This document shows, in pieces, positions 19,509 through 28,004 of a stretch of DNA of 64,000 bases. The notes under the pieces are model-generated. The model saw only the letters and a program-made list of their open reading frames with translations. It was not told the origin of the DNA and ran no database searches. Numbering within the stretch: position 1 is the stretch's first letter; every line of letters begins with the position of its first letter. The DNA is from Phenylobacterium sp. (GTDB lineage Bacteria > Pseudomonadota > Alphaproteobacteria > Caulobacterales > Caulobacteraceae): assembly GCA_018001015.1 (NCBI GenBank), contig JAGNIV010000008.1:62001-126000 (forward strand), written 5' to 3'. A program made the position numbers and the translations under genes.

Positions 19509-20285
19509 CTACCCCAGCCGACCTATCGCCTCGACCACCTGGGCGGTCTTTTCGACGGTGACCATGTGGCCGGCCTCGGGGATGGAAACCAGCTCGGCGC
19601 CCGCGATCCCCTTCTTGAAGCCGTGGGCGTAGAAGGGCGGGACCATGCGGTCGGAGTCCCCCCAGACCACCACCGTCCTGGCCTTGATCCGGTACAGGCG
19701 CTGCGACAGCCCCCGCTCTGGGATGGGGAACAGGATGCGGCCGGCCATGCCCAGCTGGCGGGCGTTGGTCACCAGATAGGTCTGCAGGAAGTTGGGGTCC
19801 TCGACATTGCGCCCGGCCGTCAGGATCGCCGCGCCGGCCGCCGCGTCATGGAACAGGTACTGCGGCATCTCGTAGGGCATCAGCGAGAACATGTCGGCCA
19901 CCGGGTGGTCGTCGTCCCACAGGCCGGTCGGGCAGATCAGGGCCAGGCGGGTCAGGTCGTTGGGCTGGGCCGCGGCCATCTCGGCGGCGATCATGCCGCC
20001 CATGGAGTGGCCCACGAGGATGGGGTCCTTGAGGCCCAGCGCCTCGACGACGTCCCAACTGTGCTGGGTGAAATCCAGCATGTCGCGGATCTCGCCGCAC
20101 TCTTCGCTGTCGCCGTAGCCGGGGATCAGCGGGGCGTAGACGTGGTGCGCCTCGGCCAGCGCCAGGAGGAACGGGTCATCGGCGGTGACGCCGCCGGCGC
20201 CGTGCAGGAAGACGAGGTCAGGGCCGGAGCCGCCCTCGAGATAGCGGACCGGGACGTGGCGGGTTTCGACGGTCTTCAGTTCCAT
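19509..20285 (-). CDS. Alpha/beta hydrolase
   Basis: This 258-residue hydrolase has Ser94 in GHSMGG, Asp212 (WGDSDRMVPP) and His240 (EAGH), so the catalytic triad is complete. HGAGG near residue 29 forms the oxyanion hole. The ATG at 20285 follows AGGAGGG, a near-perfect ribosome site; the longer frame is rejected. It follows the LLM flavin-dependent monooxygenase gene by 11 bases, so the pair is an operon. A Baeyer-Villiger-type or ring-opening oxidation followed by ester or C-C hydrolysis would fit, but this is inference. meta-Cleavage-product hydrolases and haloalkane-type hydrolases share this fold. Confidence 0.92.
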   Translation of the reverse strand: MELKTVETRHVPVRYLEGGSGPDLVFLHGAGGVTADDPFLLALAEAHHVYAPLIPGYGDSEECGEIRDMLDFTQHSWDVVEALGLKDPILVGHSMGGMIAAEMAAAQPNDLTRLALICPTGLWDDDHPVADMFSLMPYEMPQYLFHDAAAGAAILTAGRNVEDPNFLQTYLVTNARQLGMAGRILFPIPERGLSQRLYRIKARTVVVWGDSDRMVPPFYAHGFKKGIAGAELVSIPEAGHMVTVEKTAQVVEAIGRLG

Positions 20286-20296
20286 GATCGTCCCTC

Positions 20297-21568
20297 CTAC
20301 GCGTAGGTCTTGGCGAGTTCGGCGCTGGTGGGCGCCTCCTTGCGCAGGGCGCCGGAGGTGACCCGGCTGGCCAGGGGGCTGGTCCAGAAGCGGTTGTCGT
20401 GGTCCCAGTCGGGGAACATGTTCCGAAGCTTGGGCATCACCTTCTCGGCGAACAGCTTGGTGGAATACATGCACTTGTCGGCAGGCATGTTCCCCACGTG
20501 CATCAGGCAGAAGATGTTGCCGACGTTGAGGCCCTTGATCAGCTCCTCCATCCGCTGGCGCACGGTCTCCGGCGAGCCGGCGATCACGTGACCCTGCTCG
20601 GTCAGCTCCTTCCAGGTCAGCTGGGTGTAGCCGCCGCGCGGCGGGGCGTATTGGCTGAGCGCCCCGGTCTGGATGGTCTTGATGGTCCGGTAGCCGGGCG
20701 CGTCGGCGAAGCCCGGATAGACGTGCAGGCAGCGATTGTAGAAGTAGCTGACGTGCTCGGAATAGAGCCGCTCGGCCTCCTCGTCGGTCTCCGCCACCAG
20801 GATGGTCTGGGCGAAGCCCGCCCGGTAGGGGCTCTTGTCCACGCCGCGCTCGTCCACCCGGCGCCAGTAGCCGTCCATCAGGGCCTGGGCCCGCAGATAG
20901 CCGGAGAAGCTGAGGTAGGAATAGGAATAGGTGTTGTCGATGCAGAAGTCGTAGGTCTCCACCGAGCCGCCGCCGGGGATGTGGACCGGCGGGTGGGGGG
21001 CGTCCTGGATCGGGCGCGGCCAGATGTTGACGTGCCGCAGCTTGTTGTAGCGGCCGTTCCAGGCGAAGGGCTCCCGCGTGGTCCAGGCCTTGATGATCAG
21101 GTCATGGGCTTCCTGGTACTTCTCCCGCGTGAGCGATGGGATCTGGCCGTAGCAGTAGTTGGTGTCCATCGAGGTCCCCACCGGGAACCCCGCCACCAGG
21201 CGCCCGCCGGAGATGCAGTCCAGCATGGCGAATTCCTCGGCCACGCGGATCGGCGGATTGTACAGCGCGATGGAGTTGCCCAGGACGACGATGGCCGCGT
21301 CCTTGGTGCGGCGCGCCAGCCCCGCGGCGATGATGTTGGGGGACGGCATGATGCCGTAGCCGTTCTGGTGGTGCTCGTTCACCCCGACGCCGTCGAACCC
21401 GAGGGTATCGGCGTATTCCAGCAGGTCCATATAGGTGTTGTAGACCTCATGGCTCTTGGCCGGATCGAACAGCTTCTGGTCGATATCGACCCAGACCGAC
21501 CGGTTCTTCTCCCGGAAATCGTCCGGCAGATAGGGCCACGGCATCAGGTTGAACCAGGTGAACTTCAT
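20297..21568 (-). CDS. LLM-class flavin-dependent oxidoreductase (luciferase-like monooxygenase)
   Basis: This 423-residue protein has a bacterial-luciferase-like TIM barrel. Family features include DGVGVNEHHQNGYGIMPSP near residues 55-75, the LGNSIALYNPP strand, and the ISGGRLVAGFPVGTS segment that contacts flavin phosphate. Such enzymes use reduced FMN or F420 from a separate reductase to oxygenate a substrate. The length exceeds the usual 340-380 because of a C-terminal extension ending in ASRVTSGALRKEAPTSA. The start ATG 21568 has an AGGAA-type site. It is the first gene of a two-gene operon with the alpha/beta hydrolase. No flavin reductase lies nearby, so it must be borrowed. Confidence 0.93.
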   Translation of the reverse strand: MKFTWFNLMPWPYLPDDFREKNRSVWVDIDQKLFDPAKSHEVYNTYMDLLEYADTLGFDGVGVNEHHQNGYGIMPSPNIIAAGLARRTKDAAIVVLGNSIALYNPPIRVAEEFAMLDCISGGRLVAGFPVGTSMDTNYCYGQIPSLTREKYQEAHDLIIKAWTTREPFAWNGRYNKLRHVNIWPRPIQDAPHPPVHIPGGGSVETYDFCIDNTYSYSYLSFSGYLRAQALMDGYWRRVDERGVDKSPYRAGFAQTILVAETDEEAERLYSEHVSYFYNRCLHVYPGFADAPGYRTIKTIQTGALSQYAPPRGGYTQLTWKELTEQGHVIAGSPETVRQRMEELIKGLNVGNIFCLMHVGNMPADKCMYSTKLFAEKVMPKLRNMFPDWDHDNRFWTSPLASRVTSGALRKEAPTSAELAKTYA

Positions 21569-21662
21569 GGGCTCGTTCCTCCACCCCGCCTCTGTCGGGC
21601 GGTCATGTGAACGACGATAATCCGATGAGGCCCGGCGCCAAGGGGGTTGCTGGGCGTTACCC

Positions 21663-22349
21663 CTAGCAGGCGGCGCCGGTCCTGGCCTCGTGCTCCAAGA
21701 CGGGGCGCACGACCTGCGTCCAAAGTTCGTAGCCGGCCGGCGTCATGTGCAGGCCGTCGGCGACGAAGATGTCCTTCGGCTGGCCGTTCTCCAGCATGGT
21801 GGGGACGACGTCGACCACCGTGAGGTCCGGGCGTTTGGCGGCCATGGCGCGAACCGCGTCATTGACCTGCGCCTGCTCGGCCAGCTGGGTGAAGCGCAGC
21901 TTCGAGGGCTTGAGCGTGATGAAATAGACCGTGACGGGGCCAAGGCGCATGTCCTTGAGGTCCATAAAGGCCTGGAAGTCGGCGGTGACCTCACCCGGGG
22001 TCTTCTTGGCCGCCCACAGGTCGTTCTCGCCGGCATAGAAGAAGATCGCGCGGGGGTGATAGGGCGTGACCACCTGGTCGAAATAGAGCGTCACGTCGGC
22101 GATCTGCGAGCCGCCGAAGCCGCGGTTGATCACGGGATAGGGGGCCATGTCCTGGTCCAGCGTCTTCCAGAAACGGATGCTGGAGGAACCGGTGAACAGG
22201 AAACCGCAGGGCTTGGGCGGGGTCGCCTGGTCCAGCTCGGCGAAGCGGGCCAACTCGGGCGCGAACCGGTTCTCCGGCGGCGCGGCGGCGGCGGTGAGCG
22301 ACAGCAGCGCGAGCGCCATGAGCGCGCGGCGCGTGAACGACCTGGGCAT
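21663..22349 (-). CDS. Secreted SGNH/GDSL hydrolase
   Basis: This 228-residue protein has a signal peptide (cleavage near TAAAA, residues 18-23). The SGNH blocks are recognisable: GSSSIRFW at 54-61 with the nucleophile most likely Ser56, the Gly of block II in GFGGSQ, the Asn of block III in GEND, and D-x2-H in DGLHMTPAGY. The family comprises esterases and lipases, including carbohydrate acetyl esterases. It is the third gene of the autotransporter-hydrolase-hydrolase run, 27 bases after the previous gene. Two cysteines (in PKPCGF and at the very C-terminus) might form a disulfide in the periplasm. Substrate unknown. Confidence 0.9.
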   Translation of the reverse strand: MPRSFTRRALMALALLSLTAAAAPPENRFAPELARFAELDQATPPKPCGFLFTGSSSIRFWKTLDQDMAPYPVINRGFGGSQIADVTLYFDQVVTPYHPRAIFFYAGENDLWAAKKTPGEVTADFQAFMDLKDMRLGPVTVYFITLKPSKLRFTQLAEQAQVNDAVRAMAAKRPDLTVVDVVPTMLENGQPKDIFVADGLHMTPAGYELWTQVVRPVLEHEARTGAAC

Positions 22350-22376
22350 CGGCGAACTCCCTACTTTCGGGAGAGA

Positions 22377-23168
22377 CTACTGAGCGGGCTGGGACAGCGC
22401 CAGCAGGCGGTCGGTGCGTTTGGCCCAGCAACAGGTGTGCTTCTCCGACCAGACAAGAACCTTCCCGCCCAGACGACGCGCGGACGCTTCGCTAAGCGCC
22501 GGGGGCACGACCTGATCGAAGCGGCCCAGGACATGAAGCTGGACGACGCCCGGCGGCAGGGTGACATCGGCGGGATCAAGGGAGCCGGTGAGAGGGCTCG
22601 CGCCATGCCACTGCGCCCAGGCGGCGAGGTCCAGCGGCGCGGCGAGGGTGACGAGGACGGCGACATCGGTGCGCCGGGCGGCCACCAGGGCGGCCATGGT
22701 CCCGCCGCCGGACCAGCCCACCAGCCGCAGGCGCGCAGCGCCCGAGCGGCGCTTCAGGTCATCGATGGCGAGGCTGGAGGCGGCGACCGCAGCCTCTGAA
22801 TAGCGGCCGGTCGTCCAGTCGGACGGGGTGCAGGCCGCGTCCTTCACATACTGGCAGGGACGCCCCAGCCAGGCCACCGGTCCCTGCGGCCAGGCCTGGG
22901 CGATGCGGAAGCCCAGGGGGTCCGCGGGCGTCGGGTCGGCGGACGGCCGGCCCTTGCGGTCGTGAGCGTTTCCGTCGCCCTCGATCACTACGGTGAGCAG
23001 GTCGCCCGTGGGTGACGAATCCTTCGAGGCGGCGGCGAGGATGCGGGAGCCCGCAACCACCTCGAAGGACGTCCAACCCCTGCCGGCGGGGCTGGCGCCG
23101 GCAGGGGCCGTCAGCAGGGAGACCAGCGCCAGGCCGAGGGCCGGAACAGACGCCAGTCGCCGCCGCAT
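22377..23168 (-). CDS. Secreted alpha/beta hydrolase
   Basis: This 263-residue protein begins with a signal peptide (cleaved near AGASPA, residues 22-28). The nucleophile elbow is GWSGGG with Ser153. Candidate acid and base are the Asp of GRFDQVVPP and the His of SEKHTCCW. EGDGNAHDRKG near 63-73 is the oxyanion-hole strand of dienelactone-hydrolase-like or serine peptidase-like secreted hydrolases. The start lies 11 bases after the autotransporter stop with GGAGAG between, so translation is probably coupled. The C-terminal CCW cysteines and C105/C113 may form disulfides. Probably an esterase; substrate unknown. Confidence 0.88.
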   Translation of the reverse strand: MRRRLASVPALGLALVSLLTAPAGASPAGRGWTSFEVVAGSRILAAASKDSSPTGDLLTVVIEGDGNAHDRKGRPSADPTPADPLGFRIAQAWPQGPVAWLGRPCQYVKDAACTPSDWTTGRYSEAAVAASSLAIDDLKRRSGAARLRLVGWSGGGTMAALVAARRTDVAVLVTLAAPLDLAAWAQWHGASPLTGSLDPADVTLPPGVVQLHVLGRFDQVVPPALSEASARRLGGKVLVWSEKHTCCWAKRTDRLLALSQPAQ

Positions 23169-23179
23169 CAGCTCTCTCC

Positions 23180-24607
23180 TCAGAAAGCCCGACGAAGGGT
23201 GAAGCCGAAGCTGGTCTCACCCTCGTTCTTCTTGCCGACCAGGGTCTGGATGTTGAAGGCCAGGGCCAGGTCGTCCGACAGCGGGGCGGCGAAGCCCGCG
23301 CCGATGTAGCCGTATTCCTTGTCGACGCCGGCCGGACCGTCGGTCTGGCTGTTGAAGCTGGCGCTGACATAGGGGAGCCAGTTGGAGCCGGTGAAGATCA
23401 GCGCCGTGCCGGCCTGGGCGATGGTCAGGTCGGTGGAATTGCCGGCGATCGGACGGCCGGCGTTGTCCCGGTAGGCGTCGGTGTCGGAGGTCGAGGCGAT
23501 GACGCCCAGGCTGGGGGTCAGGACCCAGTCGGCGCCGAGATCGACGGTGGTCCCGATGCTCACCGAACCGAACAGCTGGTTGCGGTCGGTCTCGCCGAAG
23601 GAGCGCAGGAGCCCGGCGGTGCGGCCGTACTCGACCTCGTCATTGGAATAGCCCACCGTGCCGGTGATCTGGAAGGCGGGGCTCGCCGACCAGCTGGCAT
23701 AGGCGCCGACCGTCCAGCCCTTGGTCTGATAGTCCACCGCCGCGCCGTCGAGCTGCATGGAGCCGTAGCCGACATAGGCGCCGAGCACGGTGCTGTCGAA
23801 GATCACGTCGCCGCCGATGGCGGCCGAGCCGCCCCAACCGTCCTGGGCCGAGCCCGGGCGGCTGTCATCGACATAGGAACCCGAGGCGTTGACCCACAGG
23901 CCGGTCTGCGGCTCGAAGGCGCCGGCGTTCAGGCCCTTGTAGACCCGGCCGTTGCGGGTCTGAGGACCAAGGCCCGAGGTCAGGCCAGCCAGGGACAGGC
24001 CCTGCAGGCGCTGGGCGACGAAGTTCTGCATGCTGGTGGCGTTCACCCGCGTGCCGACCAGGGCCAGGAAGAGCTGGTCAGCCTCGGCCTGGGTGATGAG
24101 GGCCTGCTCGGGGACGGTCATGGTGATCACCGCGCCGGTGGAGGTGGTGACCGTGGTGGTGGTTCCGGCCGGCGTGGTCGTTGTCGTAATGGTCGCAGGC
24201 GTGGTGGGCGTCGTCGGCGGGGTGGGCGTGGTCGGGGTCGTCGGGGTAGTGGAGCCGCTGGACTGGCCGAAGGCCACCGCGCAGGCGCCCGAGCCGGTGA
24301 CCGCCTGGGTCACGGTGTTGACCACGCAGTTGAAGGCCTCGGTGGTCCCGCCGGCGGCGATGGTGCCGGTGTAGGAGATGCTGGTGGCGCTGGGCACGAT
24401 GCTGGTGAACTTCACCGTGGCGGGGTTGGCCGCATAGGGACCGCCCGAGATGTTGATGGTGATATTGTTCAGGCCCCCGACGGTGGTCACGATGGTCGTG
24501 CCGTCGGGCAGGGTGACCGTGCTGTTGGCCCCCTGGGCGTAGGCCGAGCCGGCCCCAAGGCCGAGGCTCAGCAGGAAGGCCGCGAAGGCGGCCGCAAGAA
24601 AGCGCAT
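23180..24607 (-). CDS. Autotransporter-barrel outer-membrane protein with Thr/Pro-rich linker
   Basis: This 475-residue protein has an N-terminal signal peptide (MRFLAAAFAAF... to SAYA) and a short N-terminal region rich in beta-strands with one Cys pair. A low-complexity Thr/Pro linker follows (residues about 120-160), then a C-terminal barrel of roughly 270 residues. The barrel contains repeated short strands (GLWVNASGSYVDDSRPG, IGGDVIFDSTVLGAYVGYGSMQ) and ends FGFTLRRAF with the terminal aromatic expected of BAM clients. The passenger is too short for a typical adhesin. ATG 24607 is chosen because it begins the signal peptide. Two secreted hydrolase genes follow within the same transcript. 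Confidence 0.85.
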   Translation of the reverse strand: MRFLAAAFAAFLLSLGLGAGSAYAQGANSTVTLPDGTTIVTTVGGLNNITINISGGPYAANPATVKFTSIVPSATSISYTGTIAAGGTTEAFNCVVNTVTQAVTGSGACAVAFGQSSGSTTPTTPTTPTPPTTPTTPATITTTTTPAGTTTTVTTSTGAVITMTVPEQALITQAEADQLFLALVGTRVNATSMQNFVAQRLQGLSLAGLTSGLGPQTRNGRVYKGLNAGAFEPQTGLWVNASGSYVDDSRPGSAQDGWGGSAAIGGDVIFDSTVLGAYVGYGSMQLDGAAVDYQTKGWTVGAYASWSASPAFQITGTVGYSNDEVEYGRTAGLLRSFGETDRNQLFGSVSIGTTVDLGADWVLTPSLGVIASTSDTDAYRDNAGRPIAGNSTDLTIAQAGTALIFTGSNWLPYVSASFNSQTDGPAGVDKEYGYIGAGFAAPLSDDLALAFNIQTLVGKKNEGETSFGFTLRRAF

Positions 24608-25042
24608 GTCGAGTATCCCCAAACTGGTGTGACTTACCGTCACGCCTGCTCGACCACGGGGAGGCGGCGCCCCGCATGATCCATCCGGACTATGCGAGGC
24701 GGGAAACCGTAGATTGTGATGTCAGCGCACCCTGGCGCGGGTCTTCCCAGCCCCACGCAACCGAACGCCCCACAAATTGTTTGTCATGCTTACAAAATAT
24801 GGGTCGGCGAAACGTGGCGCCTTGGGTGCGATGCCTGACCTACAATCCGTTCGGCTGATCATGCCGGTTGCGGCGCAATAGCGTGGCGGCAACCCATGTC
24901 TTGGAAGATCTCGTGAGCGCCTGGGCGGGGCCGGGCAACGCCTAGTTCACGATGCGCTTAGACGGAATCGTCTGAGCGTTGAATGCTGATCTGATTTCAA
25001 AGTCATAGAGCCGGATTCAGGCTTCGAGAGACGCCATCCGGC
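24608..25042. other. Intergenic region with a 10-bp hairpin
   Basis: There is no convincing gene in 435 bases. The stretch is less GC-rich than its surroundings. CGCTTAGACG (24955-24964) and CGTCTGAGCG (24969-24978) form a stem with one T-G wobble and a GAAT loop. This may terminate the LuxR-hydrolase gene or be a dispersed repeat. The autotransporter promoter should lie between 24608 and about 24850; the AT-rich patch TTGTCATGCTTACAAAATAT at 24780-24800 is a candidate, but no confident -35/-10 pair can be drawn. Confidence 0.45.
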
Positions 25043-26743
25043 TTAGACCCGCGCCAGCCAGGCCATGGCCTCAGGCCAGTGCTTATGGGCCAGGAAGCGT
25101 CCGATGCCCGGGTAGACACGGGTGGATTCCACGTGGTCGCCCAGCCAGGCCTGGACCTCTTCGACCCCGTTCATCGGATCCTGGTCGCCGTGCCAGAGGG
25201 TGACGGGGCAGGCGAGGTCCGAGAGGTCGGGCGCTGCGGATTTGGCGGCGCAGCGGATGGCGTCGGCCGCGCCGCGGGCGCTGACCGCCACCGACTCGCG
25301 TGTATAGTCGATGATGAAGTCCAGCAGTTCTGGGTGGGCCTTCAGATAGGCCGCGTCGCCGGGGGCCGAGGCTGCGGCGCGGGCATAGCGCTCGAACTGG
25401 GCCCGGCTGAGGCTCAGCCGCATCATCTCGAAGATCATGTCCGACAGCCACGGGTTGCGATAGATGCGCCGCCAGAACAGGGTCAGCTTATGGCCCTGGT
25501 CACGCTCCCGCTCCGCCTGAAGGCCCGGCGGACGTCCCGAGGCCAGCAGGATGCGGGTGACCGAATCCCCCAGTTGCACGGCGGCCTCCATGGCGTAGGC
25601 CGCCCCGTCGGTGTTGGTGGTGATCTGCAGGCCGTCGATCCCCAGATGCCGGATCAGGGCCACGGAGTCGGCGGCGACATTCGCGTAGGTGAAGTCCGGG
25701 TGCGGATCGGATCGCCCCGCCCCCGCCCGCTCGGTGGCGATCATCCGCAGGCCCAGATCGCGGGCCAGGGCGTTGGTCCCCCGCGGCAATAGACTGGACG
25801 AAAGGTCCTGGGTGATCACCAGCACCGGCCGTCCGGCGGGATCGCCATAGTCTCGCCAGGCCAGGCGGCGGCCGTCGGCGAGCTTGAACAGCTGGACCGG
25901 CGGCGCGGTCTCGGCCGCCGCCCGCTCGGTGGCGACGATGGCGCCGCCGAGCGGGCGGTGTCCGCCGGCTGGGTCCTCGAAGGCCTGGGCCAGGGCGCCG
26001 AGCTGGGTCAGGGCCCTCACCAGCTCGCTCTGCCGGTTTAGGCCCATCTTGTCGAAGACGGCGCGCAGCTGGTTGCGCACCGTGTTCAAACTGACATCCA
26101 GGTCGTCGGCGGCCTCCTTCAGGCTGAGGCCATCCTTCAGTCGCGCCGCCAGCCGGGTCTCGGCCGGGGTCAGGCCGAAGCTCTCGCGGACGCTGGCCCA
26201 CAGGCGGTCGGTGGTTTCGACCGCCGGAAACACGATGGCGATGTCGCCCTCCCCGCGCGGCGACGGCTGCGGCAGGGTGGCGGCCAGGCCGGGCGGCAGG
26301 GCCGCGGCGGGCGTCACATAGGCGAAGTGCGGGCCTTCGTCCTCCTCGTCGAGGAACTTGACGATCACCTGCCGGCCGCGGGTTTCGCGCAGGCGCTTGC
26401 GCGCCTGGGTCAGGGCCTCGTGGTTGGAGGGGTTGAGGAAGGACAGGCCTCGGGCCTCGATGTGGCCCAGCCGATGCTTGAACAGGCGCTCACCGGCGGG
26501 GTTGCAGGCCGCCGCCCCACCCGATCCGGCGACCACGATGACGCCCACAGCGGCCCGCTCGCCACCGCCCGCCGCCGCGCGGGCCAGGTTGGTCATGCCC
26601 TCGGTCCGCAGGGGCGCCTCGCCGTCCTGGGCCGGCACGTCCAGGGCTTCGATCACCTCTTCCCAGCGCTCGGGATCGGCGGCGACGGCGTACATCGTCT
26701 CGATCACCAGAGAGACATTGGCCTTGGACTGGGCGGCGGACAT
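25043..26743 (-). CDS. LuxR-type regulator fused to a degenerate alpha/beta-hydrolase domain
   Basis: This 566-residue protein has three parts. An N-terminal PAS-like sensor occupies about 1-180. A LuxR helix-turn-helix occupies about 191-247 (LTPAETRLAARLKDGLSLKE, then VSLNTVRNQL). An alpha/beta-hydrolase fold occupies about 285-566. In the hydrolase the nucleophile elbow G-x-S-x-G is replaced by T376-N-T378-D-G380, and the C-terminal catalytic His position (usually GxGHF) is Arg549 in GIGRFLA. Only the acid (WHGDQD522P) looks conserved. It is therefore probably a ligand sensor rather than an enzyme, by analogy with receptors that reuse this fold. It is not obviously in an operon. Its targets are unknown. 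Confidence 0.88.
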   Translation of the reverse strand: MSAAQSKANVSLVIETMYAVAADPERWEEVIEALDVPAQDGEAPLRTEGMTNLARAAAGGGERAAVGVIVVAGSGGAAACNPAGERLFKHRLGHIEARGLSFLNPSNHEALTQARKRLRETRGRQVIVKFLDEEDEGPHFAYVTPAAALPPGLAATLPQPSPRGEGDIAIVFPAVETTDRLWASVRESFGLTPAETRLAARLKDGLSLKEAADDLDVSLNTVRNQLRAVFDKMGLNRQSELVRALTQLGALAQAFEDPAGGHRPLGGAIVATERAAAETAPPVQLFKLADGRRLAWRDYGDPAGRPVLVITQDLSSSLLPRGTNALARDLGLRMIATERAGAGRSDPHPDFTYANVAADSVALIRHLGIDGLQITTNTDGAAYAMEAAVQLGDSVTRILLASGRPPGLQAERERDQGHKLTLFWRRIYRNPWLSDMIFEMMRLSLSRAQFERYARAAASAPGDAAYLKAHPELLDFIIDYTRESVAVSARGAADAIRCAAKSAAPDLSDLACPVTLWHGDQDPMNGVEEVQAWLGDHVESTRVYPGIGRFLAHKHWPEAMAWLARV

Positions 26744-26808
26744 GCGGACCTTTGGGGGCTGGACCGGGGAGGATCAGCTTACACGGCGCGGGCCGAACGC
26801 AAGCCTCC

Positions 26809-27285
26809 CTATTCGGACGTGATCAGGGCCGCCCTGGCCCCGAGCGCCGTGACGAGGTCGGCGGGGGCCAGGTGCGCCTGCAGGCCGCGCTGGCCGGCGT
26901 TGACGAAGACCTGATCGTGGGCGAGCGCGGCCTCGTCCACCACGGTGGGGACGAGGCGCTTCTGGCCGAACGGGCTGACCCCACCAACCCGGTAGCCGGT
27001 AAGCCGCTCGGCGTCGGCGGGTTTCATCATCGCCGCGGCCTTGCCGCCGAACACCGCCGCCAGCCTCTTCATCGAGACCTCCTGGTCCGACGCCAGCACC
27101 GCGCAAACCGGTTTGCCGTCCACCTGGGCCATCAGGGTCTTCAGCACCCGGGCCGGATCGGCGCCCAGGCTCTCGGCGGCCTGCAGCCCCACCCGGCCCG
27201 CGTCGGGGTCGTAGTCGTAGGTGTGCAGGGTGAAGGCGACGCCGGCCTTGCGCAGCGCCAGGGTCGCGGGAGTGGTCTTGGCCAT
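26809..27285 (-). CDS. ybaK: Cys-tRNA(Pro) deacylase YbaK/EbsC family
   Basis: This 158-residue single-domain protein belongs to the YbaK family, which hydrolyses Cys-tRNA(Pro) mischarged by prolyl-tRNA synthetase. The conserved lysine region is RVLKTLMAQVDG, followed by AVLASDQEVSMKRLA and the nucleotide-contacting GYRVGGVSPFGQK. The ATG at 27285 is preferred to the TTG nine bases upstream. It is divergent from the secreted protein at 27337, with only 51 bases between starts. The length agrees with E. coli YbaK (159). A more general role as an aminoacyl-tRNA editing factor is possible. Confidence 0.93.
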   Translation of the reverse strand: MAKTTPATLALRKAGVAFTLHTYDYDPDAGRVGLQAAESLGADPARVLKTLMAQVDGKPVCAVLASDQEVSMKRLAAVFGGKAAAMMKPADAERLTGYRVGGVSPFGQKRLVPTVVDEAALAHDQVFVNAGQRGLQAHLAPADLVTALGARAALITSE

Positions 27286-27336
27286 GGCGCGCAAGCTAGC
27301 TGGACGGCGCGGGCTTGAGAATGCGAGACGAGGGTC

Positions 27337-27945
27337 ATGCGCCTGCTTCTCTTGCTCTCCGCCCTCGCCTTCGCCGCTCCCGCCGCGGCCCAGGAGGTTC
27401 CCATCACTTACGGCGTCTTCATGCGCAAATTGATGGAAGTTCAGGCCCTCGACGCCGAACTCCTAAGCCGTGACAGTGCGACGGCCACGCTTCAGCGTTG
27501 GTGCGATGCGCACGGCCCCGGCGGCGAGACCAAGATCGTGGCGCGGCGAATCCTTGGTGCGAACAAGGAGCCAGGCAAGGTCGAGCGCCGTTCTCTTGGG
27601 GTCTTCGCCCGCACCCCCGTGGCCTATCGGCGTGTCCAACTGCTCTGCGGAGACAAGGTGCTTTCGGAGGCCGACAATTGGTACGTGCCCGCCCGCCTGA
27701 CGCCGGCCATGAACAGCACCCTTGCGCAGACACAGACGCCGTTCGGAGTGGCGGTGAGGCGGTTGAACTTTAGACGCCGGACATTGTCGTCCGACGTTCT
27801 GCTTCTCAAGAATCTGAACCTTGAGCGGCCGGGTGTTCCCCACGAGGTGCTGCGCCACCGCGCCGTCCTCTCCACCCCCAATGGCCGGCCGTTCAGCCTG
27901 GTCGTCGAGACCTATACCGACCAGCTCCTGGTCACCCCGCCCTGA
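27337..27945 (+). CDS. Secreted protein with chorismate-lyase-like features
   Basis: This 202-residue protein has a clear signal peptide (LLLLLSALAFAAPAAAQ). The mature part contains CGDKVLSEADNWYVPARLT followed by TQTPFGVAVRRLNFRRRT and, near the end, FSLVVETYT. This order (Asn-Trp-Tyr-Val-Pro, Thr-Pro-Phe-Gly, terminal Glu) resembles the chorismate lyase/UTRA-like fold, where a Glu and Arg bind the ligand. A periplasmic member cannot make ubiquinone precursors in the usual way, so the fold is probably reused. The ATG 27337 follows GAGGG. The next gene is another secreted protein of unknown function on the same strand, 59 bases away. Confidence 0.8.
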   Translation: MRLLLLLSALAFAAPAAAQEVPITYGVFMRKLMEVQALDAELLSRDSATATLQRWCDAHGPGGETKIVARRILGANKEPGKVERRSLGVFARTPVAYRRVQLLCGDKVLSEADNWYVPARLTPAMNSTLAQTQTPFGVAVRRLNFRRRTLSSDVLLLKNLNLERPGVPHEVLRHRAVLSTPNGRPFSLVVETYTDQLLVTPP

Positions 27946-28004
27946 GCCTTCCAAGGCCAAGCTCGTTGTCCTAGGGTGGCGCTCCACAACGGGGAGTGGC
28001 GACC

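Noticed and set aside
24130-24265. Short tandem repeats resembling a CRISPR or microsatellite
   Set aside because: The repetition is the Thr/Pro-coding linker of the autotransporter; there are no spacers or direct repeats of CRISPR type.
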